Positions 1-6,517 of a stretch of 8,857 nucleotides of DNA are shown piece after piece. The stretch spans positions 1-8,857 of the forward strand of contig CAIKSH010000208.1 in NCBI GenBank assembly GCA_903830015.1. Direction: 5' to 3'. Under the pieces are notes generated by a model, which had not been told where the DNA came from, made no database searches, and saw only the letters and a program-made list of their open reading frames with translations. How positions within the stretch are numbered: the first letter of the stretch is position 1; the number at the start of each line of letters is the position of its first letter. The position numbers and the translations under genes were made by a program. Source of the stretch: an uncultured Solirubrobacterales bacterium. GTDB lineage: Bacteria > Actinomycetota > Thermoleophilia > Solirubrobacterales > Solirubrobacteraceae.

Positions 1-698
1 CAGTTGGGTGCGGCGCCCAGGACGGCGTTGCCGCCGCGCTCGGCGGCGCGGCGCCAGTCATTGGCCTGGCCGGTGCCCCAGGTCGCCTCGCCGTGAGGCT
101 CGTTCTTGAGGTCGGCGCCGATGACGTTCTTCCTCGACGCGTAGCGGGTGGCGAGGTCCTTCCACGTGTTCACCCAGTCGTCCTCGGTAAATCCACCGAG
201 CCCGTACCAGAGCGGGTGCATGAAGGAATCGTCGGTCGTGGAGTGGTTGTCGAGGATGACCATCAGTCCCTGCCGGTCGGCCTCGGCGATGATCTCGTCC
301 ATCACCTGCTGCGGGGTCTTGCCGGCCAGGGCGGCGTTGCGGCCGGCGCCGTAGTCGATCCCGCTGGTAGTCGAGGACTTGAGCGCCTGCAGCGAGAACG
401 GCAGGCGGACGGTGTTGAAGCCCTGCCCCTTGATCTGGGCGAGCATGTCCTTGTAATCGCGGCTCCACAGCCCGTGCGGGGCGTGGTTTGAGGTTTCGAA
501 GCCGAACCAGTTGACGCCCTGAAGGACGACCTCCTGGCCGCCCGAGTCGACGATCTTGGCTCCCTGCGTCTTGAGCGGGAGCTGCGGCGTGGCGGCCGAC
601 GCGGCGGTGCTGAACACGAGGGCCGCGGCGAGCGCCGCGGTGGCCGCGATCGCTGCGCGGATCGGGGTGATTGACGGGGTGAACTTGCGCTGACTCAT
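1..698 (-). CDS. Secreted glycoside hydrolase family 5 (endoglucanase-like), C-terminal part beyond window
   Basis: Reading the minus strand from an ATG at 698 gives 232 uninterrupted codons and then runs off the left edge, so the gene is partial. Residues 1-35 form a Sec-type signal peptide: basic start (MSQRKF), an Ala/Leu-rich core, and an ASA cleavage site at 33-35. The mature part opens like GH5 cellulases, with VVLQGVNWFGFET near residues 60-72. It continues with NTVRLPFS, VILDNHS (His152) and the signature LKNEPHG, whose Glu200 is the expected acid/base catalyst. The nucleophile Glu of GH5 should lie in the missing part. By family the enzyme cleaves beta-1,4-glucans or related beta-glycans outside the cell. 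Exact specificity, and any carbohydrate-binding module, cannot be judged. The start is supported by AGGAG at 704-708, 5 nt upstream. No sugar transporter or regulator gene is adjacent. Confidence 0.93.
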   Translation of the reverse strand, partial: MSQRKFTPSITPIRAAIAATAALAAALVFSTAASAATPQLPLKTQGAKIVDSGGQEVVLQGVNWFGFETSNHAPHGLWSRDYKDMLAQIKGQGFNTVRLPFSLQALKSSTTSGIDYGAGRNAALAGKTPQQVMDEIIAEADRQGLMVILDNHSTTDDSFMHPLWYGLGGFTEDDWVNTWKDLATRYASRKNVIGADLKNEPHGEATWGTGQANDWRRAAERGGNAVLGAAPN

Positions 699-732
699 TA
701 TCTCTCCTGGCCCGGGGGCGCTAGAAAACAGG

Positions 733-751
733 TGTTGTGCCATATACAACA
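733..751. promoter_or_regulatory. Inverted repeat upstream of the GH5 gene, candidate operator
   Basis: TGTTGT (733-738) and ACAACA (746-751) are perfect 6-bp arms around a 7-nt spacer. They lie 35-53 nt before the GH5 start codon, in a stretch (about 720-795) clearly richer in A and T than the rest of the window. Position and symmetry fit an operator for a dimeric repressor near the GH5 promoter. I could not assign convincing -35 and -10 boxes, so the role is inferred. Confidence 0.35.
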
Positions 752-831
752 GTTGAGAAGGCGATTCGTTACGCGCAAATCGAAATCTTTTTTTCGGGGC
801 CCTCACTTCGAAGCTGCCCAGAAACGAGAAA

Positions 832-863
832 GGGCCCCGCGCCAGAGCTCTGGCGCGGGGCCC
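832..863 (-). terminator. Intrinsic terminator of the FAS1 gene (perfect 32-bp palindrome)
   Basis: The arms 832-847 and 848-863 are exact reverse complements, 16 bp each, so the RNA forms a very stable GC-rich stem with only its tip bases looping. On the minus strand it begins 31 nt after the FAS1 stop codon and is followed by TTTCTCGTTTC, a moderately U-rich tail. On the plus strand no T tract follows, so it points one way. A smaller hairpin, TTCCC-gact-GGGAA at 866-879, lies between the stop codon and the main stem. Confidence 0.85.
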
Positions 864-894
864 GATTCCCGACTGGGAACCTGTGTGCAGCTGG

Positions 895-1431
895 CTAGTT
901 GCCCGGCGGCACCAGGACCCCGTCGATGATGTGGACGACCCCGTTGGAGGTCTCGATGTCCGCCTTCTCGACGGTCGCATCGTTGACCTTCACCGTTCCG
1001 CCCTTGATTGAGACGGTCAGGTCCTGACCCTCGACGGTCTTCAGCTTCTGGCCGTCCTTGAGGTCGGCCGAGGTGTAAGTGCCCGGGACCACGTGGTAGG
1101 TGAGCACCTTCGTGAGCTCATCCTTGTTGGCCGGCTCCAGGAGCTTGTCGACGGTCGGCTGGATGTCCGAAAACGCCTGGTTGGTGGGCGCGAAGACCGT
1201 GAACGGGCCCTTGCCCTCCAGTGTGCTGACGAGGTCGGCCGCCTTGAGCGCCGACACCAGGGTCGACAGGTCGGGCGTAGCCGCTGCGGCGGCGACGATC
1301 GTCTCGCTCGCCGTAGCCGGGGCGGTCGTCGTGGCCGACGAGGTCGTCTCGTCGTTGCTGCTTCCGCAGGCCGCCAGGGCAAACGCCGAAATGGCGAGGA
1401 CCGAAGCGACCAGTAGTGCCTTGAGTTTCAT
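895..1431 (-). CDS. FAS1 (fasciclin) domain lipoprotein
   Basis: This 178-residue protein starts with a lipoprotein signal: MKLK, a hydrophobic core, and the lipobox LAAC with Cys22 as the lipidated residue. A Ser/Thr/Ala-rich linker follows (about 23-50), then one complete FAS1 domain (about 51-176). The conserved FAS1 H1 box is FTVFAPTNQAFS (77-88), the YH motif is at 112-113, and the H2 box NGVVHIIDGVLVPP is at 163-176. FAS1 domains act in cell adhesion or extracellular binding; this single-domain form resembles mycobacterial MPB70/MPT83-type proteins. It should sit on the outer face of the membrane. The start is fixed by AAGGAG (1439-1444), 7 nt upstream. The gene appears to be transcribed alone: the upstream neighbour is divergent and a strong terminator follows. 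Confidence 0.95.
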   Translation of the reverse strand: MKLKALLVASVLAISAFALAACGSSNDETTSSATTTAPATASETIVAAAAATPDLSTLVSALKAADLVSTLEGKGPFTVFAPTNQAFSDIQPTVDKLLEPANKDELTKVLTYHVVPGTYTSADLKDGQKLKTVEGQDLTVSIKGGTVKVNDATVEKADIETSNGVVHIIDGVLVPPGN

Positions 1432-1656
1432 ATCTCTGCTCCTTGTTTGCAGGACTCGTTTCCGCCCCTACGCACCGCAAGTACGAAAAGGACTTCGTGT
1501 TTATGAAGATTTAGGTGAGCTCCGTGGTTTCCCGACGGCGCCGGCACTCCCGGAGAACGCGTTGGTTTACTGCCCGGCGGGCCGGTCCGCAAGGCGTTCC
1601 GGCCAATAGACTCGCGCCCCGGCGCGCCACCGACCGCGAAGCGTTCCGACAAAGAG
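1432..1656. promoter_or_regulatory. Divergent intergenic region between the FAS1 lipoprotein and C26 hydrolase genes
   Basis: These 225 bases must hold promoters for both flanking genes. Towards the hydrolase, TAGACT at 1607-1612 is a possible -10 hexamer that would give a leader of about 38 nt. Towards FAS1, an AT-richer patch at about 1495-1515 could hold the promoter, but no clear hexamer pair is visible. I see no RNA gene, repeat or credible small ORF here. Confidence 0.4.
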
Positions 1657-2346
1657 ATGGACTCCCGACCGGTAATCGCCATCACCCCCGTCCCGCGGGA
1701 CGTGAAGACCGGCTACGGGCCGGACCGGGCCGATACCGTCGCGCGCGGGTTCGGCGACGCCGTCGTCGCCGCCGGGGGGCTGCCGATCTCTCTCCCGCAG
1801 GTGCCTCCGGAGCTGGCCGCCGGCCAGCTCGCCGGCGCCGACGGCCTGGTCCTCTCCGGCGGGCAGGACCTCGACCAGCCCGGCGCCGGTGGCGAGGATC
1901 GCTGGGTGGATCCCGGCCGCGACCGGCACGAGTTCGGCCTCTGGGAGGCGGCGCGCGCGAAGGGGATCCCGGTCCTCGGCGTCTGCCGGGGCCTGCAGCT
2001 CGTCAACGTCGCGCTGGGAGGCACGCTCGTCGGCCACCTCGACGGCCACGACGCCGCCGAGCGCCACGCCGAGGAGCTCGAGGAGGTCGAGGTGGAAGGG
2101 GAGACGCTGCTGGCCGGCATCCTGGGGGCCGGGCCGTGCCTGGTAAACACCATCCACCACCAGGCCATCGACGAGCCCGGCGAAGGGCTGCGGGTCAGCG
2201 CCCGTGGCGCGGGCGGTGCGATCGAGGCCGCCGAGCTCGATGGAGGGCCCTGGTTCGTTGGGGTGCAGTGGCACCCCGAGCTGCTGCCCGGCCGGCCGGC
2301 AGGTGACGCGCTGTTCGCAGCGCTCGTCAAGCGCTGCCGCGGATAG
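1657..2346 (+). CDS. Class I glutamine amidotransferase-like hydrolase (peptidase C26, gamma-glutamyl-GABA hydrolase type)
   Basis: The 229-residue product has the whole C26 layout. It has an N-terminal strand, RPVIAITP, and a GLVLSGGQDLDQP motif at 63-75. The DRHEFGLWEAA segment (89-99) leads into the nucleophile elbow GVCRG with Cys110. NTIHHQAI follows near 170, and the C-terminal QWHPE box holds His206 and Glu208, completing the Cys-His-Glu triad. PuuD-type enzymes hydrolyse gamma-glutamyl-GABA in putrescine breakdown, but many relatives act on other gamma-glutamyl compounds. No putrescine genes are nearby, so the substrate is open. It should be cytoplasmic, as no signal is visible. The ATG at 1657 fits the family N-terminus, although only a weak purine stretch (AAAGAG) precedes it. 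The stop lies 4 nt from that of the convergent aquaporin gene. Confidence 0.93.
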   Translation: MDSRPVIAITPVPRDVKTGYGPDRADTVARGFGDAVVAAGGLPISLPQVPPELAAGQLAGADGLVLSGGQDLDQPGAGGEDRWVDPGRDRHEFGLWEAARAKGIPVLGVCRGLQLVNVALGGTLVGHLDGHDAAERHAEELEEVEVEGETLLAGILGAGPCLVNTIHHQAIDEPGEGLRVSARGAGGAIEAAELDGGPWFVGVQWHPELLPGRPAGDALFAALVKRCRG

Positions 2347-2350
2347 GCGC

Positions 2351-3061
2351 CTACTCGGGCAGGACCTCTTCGCGGGGGGCGGCTTCGGCGTCCGAGGCAA
2401 ACCAGGCGTGGATCAGGCCCCCGATCGCCCCGCCGACCAGCGGCGCGACGAGGTAGACCCACAGTCCGCTGAACTCGCCGGCGACGATCGCCGGCGCCAG
2501 CGAGCGGGCCGGGTTGAAGGATCCGCCCGAGATCGGCCCGACCGTCGAGGCAGCGGTGAAGATGAAGAGCCCGATGGCGAACGGGGCAAAGACGCCGCTC
2601 CACGGGGCCCGCTTGTCGGTGGCCACCGTGGCGATGACGAGCAGGAAGAGAGCCGTGAAGACCAGCTCGAGCACGAAGGTCTCGCCCGTGCCGACGCCCC
2701 GCCCGGGAGCGTTGACGGTGGCGGCGACGATCTCCTGGCTGTAAAGGGCCAGGAGCAGGAGGGAGGCGAGCAGGCCTCCGACGATCTGTGCCACCCAGTA
2801 GGGGACGAGCTCCTTGACCGGGTGCTTGCCGGCGCAGGTCAGGCCGAGCGTCACGGCGGGGTTGAAGTGGCCGCCGGAAACCTGGCCGAAGGCGAAGATC
2901 ATCAGGGCGAGCCCGAAGCCGAAGCCGGCGGCGATGCCGATGGCCTGAATCGAGAGCGGACCCTGGGTGGTCAGGGCGGTGATGCCCATGAAACCGGTGA
3001 GGAAGAAGCCGAAGGTGCCGATCGTCTCGGCGGCCAGTCGCTTGCTGATCGGGGGCTGCAT
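2351..3061 (-). CDS. Aquaporin (MIP family channel)
   Basis: The 236-residue protein has six hydrophobic segments and the two half-helix signatures SGGHFNPAVTLG (NPA at 67-69) and SGGSFNPARSLAP (NPA at 183-185), the hallmark of MIP channels. Length matches AqpZ-type proteins, and the glycerol-facilitator insertions are absent. Lining it up by hand on E. coli AqpZ from the NPA motifs, the aromatic/arginine filter positions are Phe47, Ala171, Gly180 and Arg186. AqpZ has Phe, His, Thr and Arg, so this pore is probably wider and may pass small neutral solutes besides water; that is inference. The ATG is supported by AGGAGG at 3071-3076, 9 nt upstream. The gene is divergent from the substrate-binding protein and convergent with the C26 hydrolase. 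No room for a separate terminator exists before the hydrolase stop codon. Confidence 0.95.
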   Translation of the reverse strand: MQPPISKRLAAETIGTFGFFLTGFMGITALTTQGPLSIQAIGIAAGFGFGLALMIFAFGQVSGGHFNPAVTLGLTCAGKHPVKELVPYWVAQIVGGLLASLLLLALYSQEIVAATVNAPGRGVGTGETFVLELVFTALFLLVIATVATDKRAPWSGVFAPFAIGLFIFTAASTVGPISGGSFNPARSLAPAIVAGEFSGLWVYLVAPLVGGAIGGLIHAWFASDAEAAPREEVLPE

Positions 3062-3189
3062 CTGAGTGTTCCTCCTGCGGGTGGGAGCCCGCGCGGTGCG
3101 GGCCGGTTCAGCAGGCCCTTCGACGCCGGCGGTGATGGTCCTGCCCGGCCGGGTGGCATCCCGCCGCGGCGCGACGTAGGGTCCCGGCC
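3062..3189. promoter_or_regulatory. Divergent promoter region between the aquaporin and substrate-binding protein genes
   Basis: This 128-bp region carries the aquaporin Shine-Dalgarno sequence (3071-3076) at one end and the hexamer TAGGGT (3177-3182) at the other. A small dyad, GCCCGC-gcggt-GCGGGC, lies at 3087-3103 in what would be the aquaporin leader or promoter. No clear -35 box is visible for either gene. Confidence 0.4.
3177..3182 (+). promoter_or_regulatory. Candidate -10 element (TAGGGT) of the substrate-binding protein gene
   Basis: TAGGGT ends 7 nt before the ATG at 3190. That spacing places the transcript start at or next to the start codon, which explains the absence of a Shine-Dalgarno sequence. 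No TTGACA-like -35 box is seen 17-18 nt upstream. Confidence 0.45.
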
Positions 3190-4347
3190 ATGATCAAGCC
3201 CGTCGCCCTTCTCGTCCTCGGCGCCTGCGCCCTGACCGTCGCCGCCTGCGGCTCCTCGGGAGGCTCGGACACCACCTCCGACACCGTCCGAATCGGCCTG
3301 GAGGGCCCGCTCTCCGGTGACCAGAAGGTGACGGGAGTAGGCATGCTCAACGGGGCCAAGCTCGCCGCCGACGACCTGAACGCCAAGGGTGGCATCGGGG
3401 GCAAGCAGGTCGAGATCGTCCCGATCGACGACGCCGCCGATGCCGACACCGGCGTCAGCGCCGCCAACGCAGCGGTCAAGAACGGACTCGACGGGGTGAT
3501 CGGCCCCTACAACTCCGGCGTCGGCATCAAGACGCTCCCGATTTACGAGGAGGCGGGGCTGGTGCCGATCCGCCTGACCTCCGACAGCGACACCAACGGG
3601 ATGGGCTTCACGCTGCAGCCGATGGACTACCAGATCGCCCCGGTCGAGACCAAGGCGATGACCGACTGGCTGAAGGCCAGGAAGGTCGCCATGCTCTACG
3701 ACCCGACCCAGAACTACACGACCTCGACCGCCGAGGCGGTCAAGAAGAACCTCGAGCAGGACGGGGTGAAGATCACCGCCTACAACGAGGTCCAGCCGGG
3801 CGAGAAGAGCTACGAGTCCGACGTGAAGAAGGCACTCGACACCGACCCGGACGTCGTCTTCTCGGTCGTCTACTTCCCCGAGGGCGGCCTGATCGCCAAG
3901 GCGATGTACTCGATCAAGCCGCAGGCCCGCTGCCTGGCCGACTACGCCTCCAACGACCCCGGCTACGTGACCACGGCCGGCAAGGCGGCCGCCCAGGCCT
4001 GCCCGACCGGCGGCGTCCCGGCCCCGGAGGACTTCAAGGACGGCCCGGCGTTCGTAGCCGAGTACGAGAAGGAGTTCGGCAGCGCGCCCGGCACCTGGAG
4101 CCCCTACACCTACGACTCGCTCAACTTCCTCGCCGAGGGGGTAAAGCAGGCCGGCGGCTTTGACTCCGGGGCGCTCAAGGAGAAGCTGAGCGCGGTGAAG
4201 GACTGGCAGGGGGTAACCGGCTCGGTGACCATCGATCCCTCCAACGGCAACCGCGACCCGGCCACGGTCACCATCAATTCGGTCGACTCCAAGGGCGAGT
4301 TCCACGTTGACGGCGATTGGGCAAAGGCGGTCGGCGCTCCCTACTAG
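3190..4347 (+). CDS. ABC transporter substrate-binding lipoprotein, branched-chain amino acid (LivJ/Peripla_BP_6) type
   Basis: The 385-residue protein has a lipoprotein signal with lipobox VAAC (Cys20) and a short GSSGGSD linker. A type I periplasmic-binding fold fills about residues 33-380. Family marks include VRIGLEGPLSG, NGAKLAADDLNAKGGIGGKQVE and DGVIGPYNSG followed by LPIYEEAGLVPI. The second lobe includes KVAMLYDPTQNY and DPDVVFSVVYFPEGG. Cys248 and Cys271 may form a disulfide. The family binds branched-chain amino acids, amides, aromatic acids or other small ligands for an ABC importer, but no LivHMGF-like permease or ATPase gene is in the window, so it is an orphan here. It is the first of four co-directional genes, with the P450 start 31 nt downstream. 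Ligand unknown. Confidence 0.93.
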   Translation: MIKPVALLVLGACALTVAACGSSGGSDTTSDTVRIGLEGPLSGDQKVTGVGMLNGAKLAADDLNAKGGIGGKQVEIVPIDDAADADTGVSAANAAVKNGLDGVIGPYNSGVGIKTLPIYEEAGLVPIRLTSDSDTNGMGFTLQPMDYQIAPVETKAMTDWLKARKVAMLYDPTQNYTTSTAEAVKKNLEQDGVKITAYNEVQPGEKSYESDVKKALDTDPDVVFSVVYFPEGGLIAKAMYSIKPQARCLADYASNDPGYVTTAGKAAAQACPTGGVPAPEDFKDGPAFVAEYEKEFGSAPGTWSPYTYDSLNFLAEGVKQAGGFDSGALKEKLSAVKDWQGVTGSVTIDPSNGNRDPATVTINSVDSKGEFHVDGDWAKAVGAPY

Positions 4348-4366
4348 CCGGAGGGGCCCGGTCGCC

Positions 4367-4372
4367 TAGGCT
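4367..4372 (+). promoter_or_regulatory. Candidate -10 element (TAGGCT) of the P450 gene
   Basis: TAGGCT ends 6 nt before the GTG at 4379, so a transcript from it would start at the start codon. It overlaps the 8-bp palindrome GCCTAGGC (4364-4371). The only purine-rich stretch nearby, GGAGGGG at 4350-4356, is too far from the GTG (22 nt) to act as its ribosome-binding site. Confidence 0.45.
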
Positions 4373-4378
4373 GGGCGC

Positions 4379-5596
4379 GTGCCTCAGGCCGAAGAGCTCG
4401 AGCTTCCGGAGTTCGACCACGCCGACCCCGCCCTGACGGGCGAGCGCTGGGTCGAGGCCGCCGCCGCGGCGCTGGAGCAGGGGTGGCTGGCCCGCTCCCC
4501 GCTGGCCTACGTGGTGCTCGAGCGCGAGGCGGCCGAGGAGGTCCTGCGCTCCCGCGAGGCAATCTTCCCGGGGCTGGAGGCGATGGCCCTGTTCGGGATC
4601 GACTCCGGGCCGCTATACGAGGAGGCCCGGGCCAACATCATCAACATCAACGGCGCCGACCACAGCCGCCTGCGGGGCCTGGTCAACCCCCAGTTCACTC
4701 CGCGGGCCGCCGACCGCCACCGCCCGTTCCTGCGGGCGCTCGCCGATGAGCTGACGGCGCCGCTGGTGGGGGCCGGGCCGGTAGAGGCGGTGACCGCGCT
4801 CTGCAAGCCGTACGCCTCGCGGGCGATCGCCGGCGTCGTCGGCGCCCCGGAGGGCGATGCCCCGCTGATCCACGACTGGGCCGAGTGGATCCAGCGCCAG
4901 TTCGACCCGATCGCCCTGGCCGGCGAGCGGCCGCAGATCGAGGAGAAGGTCGCCGAGCTCTACGCCTGGCTGCGGCCGATGGTCGACGAGCGTCGCGGCG
5001 ATCCCCGCGACGACCTGATCTCGGGCCTCCTGGAAGCCGAGGAGGCCGGAGACCGGCTGAGCTCCGAAGAGCTCGAGAACCTGGTGCTAAACGTCCTGGT
5101 CGGCGGCACCGATACCGGCCAGAGCCAGCTCGCCCAGGGACTGCTGCTCTTCGCGCGCGACCCCGATCAGTGGGAGGCCCTGCGGGCCGACCCGGGGCTC
5201 GCGCCGGCGGCGGCCGAGGAGATCCTGCGGTTCACGCCGGTGACGCCGTTTACCGCCCGCCTGCTCACCGCCGAGCACGAGATCCGCGGCGTCACCTTTC
5301 CCGCGGGGACGCTGATGCTCGTCTGCTCGCACACGGCCAATCGCGATCCGGAGGCCTTTCCCGGGGCAGGCCGCTTCGACATCACCGCCGACCGCGGCGG
5401 CGCGAGGATCCTCACCTTCGGCGCCGGCACCCACTACTGCCTGGGAGCGAACCTGGCCCGGGCCGAGCTGGAAGAGGCGCTGGCCGCGCTGGCCGCCGCG
5501 GTGTCGCGGATCGAGCTCGTTGCCGAGCCGCGGCTGACTCCGGTCAGCGGCGTTTACGCCGTCGAGCGGCTCGAGCTCGAGCTCCAGCCGTCCTGA
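4379..5596 (+). CDS. Cytochrome P450, soluble bacterial type
   Basis: The 405-residue protein, starting at GTG, has the usual length of soluble class I bacterial P450s and no membrane anchor. The C-helix motif GADHSRLRGLV carries His95, Arg97 and Arg99 as likely heme-propionate contacts. The I-helix is GGTDTG (242-247) with the acid/alcohol pair Asp245-Thr246; Gly247 replaces the common second Thr. The K-helix ExxR is Glu281-Arg284. The heme loop FGAGTHYCLG places the iron-ligating Cys at 354. It should insert one oxygen atom into a small organic substrate, using electrons from a ferredoxin and reductase that are not encoded here. The substrate cannot be predicted. The genes that follow encode a sulfotransferase and an exporter, which suggests that the new hydroxyl is conjugated and the product pumped out (inference). 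Confidence 0.96.
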   Translation: MPQAEELELPEFDHADPALTGERWVEAAAAALEQGWLARSPLAYVVLEREAAEEVLRSREAIFPGLEAMALFGIDSGPLYEEARANIININGADHSRLRGLVNPQFTPRAADRHRPFLRALADELTAPLVGAGPVEAVTALCKPYASRAIAGVVGAPEGDAPLIHDWAEWIQRQFDPIALAGERPQIEEKVAELYAWLRPMVDERRGDPRDDLISGLLEAEEAGDRLSSEELENLVLNVLVGGTDTGQSQLAQGLLLFARDPDQWEALRADPGLAPAAAEEILRFTPVTPFTARLLTAEHEIRGVTFPAGTLMLVCSHTANRDPEAFPGAGRFDITADRGGARILTFGAGTHYCLGANLARAELEEALAALAAAVSRIELVAEPRLTPVSGVYAVERLELELQPS

Positions 5597-5618
5597 GCGG
5601 GAGCCGCCGGCCGGCCCG

Positions 5619-5638
5619 GCGCCATTAGGCTCTGGCGC
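5619..5638 (+). promoter_or_regulatory. Candidate -10 element (TAGGCT) inside a short inverted repeat, before the first sulfotransferase gene
   Basis: TAGGCT at 5626-5631 is the same hexamer as before the P450 gene and ends 10 nt before the GTG at 5642, implying a leader of about 4 nt. It sits between GCGCC (5619-5623) and GGCGC (5634-5638), a 5-bp dyad with a 10-nt spacer. The rest of the 45-nt P450-sulfotransferase gap holds no Shine-Dalgarno sequence and no clear terminator. Confidence 0.4.
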
Positions 5639-5641
5639 GCA

Positions 5642-6517
5642 GTGCCGGGCCCCGACCTCACCTGGATCTTCGGATCGTCCCGCAGCGGCTCGACCTGGCT
5701 GCTGCGGATGCTGCGCCGTCATCCCGACGTCCTCGGGATCGACGAGACCGGGCTGGGCCACCACCTCGGGCTCTGGCGCCCGATCGCCCTGGCCTGGGAC
5801 ACCCCACAGCCGCCGCCCCTAACCACCTTCATGAAGGTCAAGGAGGACCGGCCTGACTACTTCTTCAACGAGCAGTACGCCGACGTATGGCGGCCGGCGC
5901 TGGCGAAGATGTTCGAGGCCCGCCTGCAGGTGCAGATCGACGGGGCGCAGCCGGACTGGCGCGACCCGGCCACGCGCGTGGTGATCAAGGAGCCCGGCGG
6001 CTCACAGATGGCCTCCGAGCTCCTGGCCCTGAGCGAAGGCTCGCGGCTGGTCTTCCTGCTGCGCGATGGACGCGACGTGGTCGACTCCTGGCTCGACGCC
6101 TACGGCGAGGGAACCTGGGCATCGGAGGATGGCGCCTACGTGGTCACCGACGAGAACCGGGTCCCCTTCATCCGCTGGCAGGCCGCGGTCTGGAAGTACC
6201 GCACCGAGGCGCTCGACTCCGCGTACGGGGCCCACGACCCGGGCCGGCGGACCCTGATTCGGTACGAGGAGCTCCTGGCCGACCCGGAAGCCGTCATGGC
6301 TGGCCTGCTCTCCGACCTCGACCTCGACGCCGACGCGGCGCTGGTCTCGCAGATCGTCGCCGCTGAGGCCCACGCGAGCGTCCCGGAAGAGCAGAAGGGC
6401 GCCGGGAAGGAGATCCGGCTGGCGAGCCCCGGCTCCTGGCGTGAGCACATGAGCGGGGAAGAGGTGGCCGCCCTGGAAGCCGAGATCGGCGATAGCCTCC
6501 GCGCCCATGGCTACTGA
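5642..6517 (+). CDS. Sulfotransferase family protein (PAPS-binding P-loop fold)
   Basis: The 291-residue protein begins almost directly with the phosphosulfate-binding loop: IFGSSRSGSTWLL (9-21) matches the 5'-PSB motif. The 3'-phosphate-binding element is RDGRDVVDSW (141-150) after the strand LVFLL. TLIRYEELLADP (204-215) is a usual sulfotransferase segment, and the C-terminal SPGSWREHMS (262-271) resembles the GxW motif near the end of the fold. The family moves a sulfonate from PAPS to a hydroxyl or amine. No signal peptide or membrane segment is seen, so it is probably cytoplasmic. GTG is the chosen start because the 5'-PSB follows at once and a TAGGCT hexamer lies just upstream. It overlaps the exporter gene by 11 nt, strong evidence of coupled expression. 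Some members of this superfamily act on protein or sugar, so the acceptor is open. Confidence 0.9.
   Translation: MPGPDLTWIFGSSRSGSTWLLRMLRRHPDVLGIDETGLGHHLGLWRPIALAWDTPQPPPLTTFMKVKEDRPDYFFNEQYADVWRPALAKMFEARLQVQIDGAQPDWRDPATRVVIKEPGGSQMASELLALSEGSRLVFLLRDGRDVVDSWLDAYGEGTWASEDGAYVVTDENRVPFIRWQAAVWKYRTEALDSAYGAHDPGRRTLIRYEELLADPEAVMAGLLSDLDLDADAALVSQIVAAEAHASVPEEQKGAGKEIRLASPGSWREHMSGEEVAALEAEIGDSLRAHGY
6493..6498 (+). promoter_or_regulatory. Candidate internal -10 element (TAGCCT) before the MFS gene
   Basis: TAGCCT lies inside the last codons of the sulfotransferase gene and ends 8 nt before the MFS start at 6507. It matches the TAGnnT hexamers before the neighbouring genes and could give the exporter its own nearly leaderless transcript. 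Since the site is within coding sequence it may be chance. Confidence 0.3.

Noticed and set aside
832..863. The palindrome as a bidirectional terminator or as an insertion-sequence end
   Set aside because: No T tract follows on the plus strand, no plus-strand gene reads into it, and no transposase or matching copy is seen in the window.
732..929. Plus-strand 65-codon frame running through the terminator into the FAS1 gene
   Set aside because: It reads through a perfect hairpin and into the 3' end of FAS1 antisense; no ribosome-binding site and no motif.
1713..2603. Minus-strand frames across the C26 hydrolase gene (also 1567-2400)
   Set aside because: They oppose a gene with an intact catalytic triad, one extends into the aquaporin gene in another frame, and neither shows recognisable motifs.
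2971..4305. Minus-strand open frame of 444 codons opposite the substrate-binding protein gene
   Set aside because: Its translation is low-complexity Arg/Gly/Val/Leu/Asp text without domains, and the opposite strand carries a clear lipoprotein with family motifs. Long antisense frames are expected in GC-rich coding DNA.
4350..4356. GGAGGGG as a Shine-Dalgarno sequence for the P450 gene
   Set aside because: It ends 22 nt before the GTG, far outside normal spacing, and no in-frame start codon lies at a suitable distance.
5087..5764. Minus-strand frame of 225 codons over the P450 3' end and the first sulfotransferase (similar one at 6002-6685)
   Set aside because: Shadow of two genes with clear motifs in their own frames; composition is Arg/Gly/Ala-rich and non-descript.
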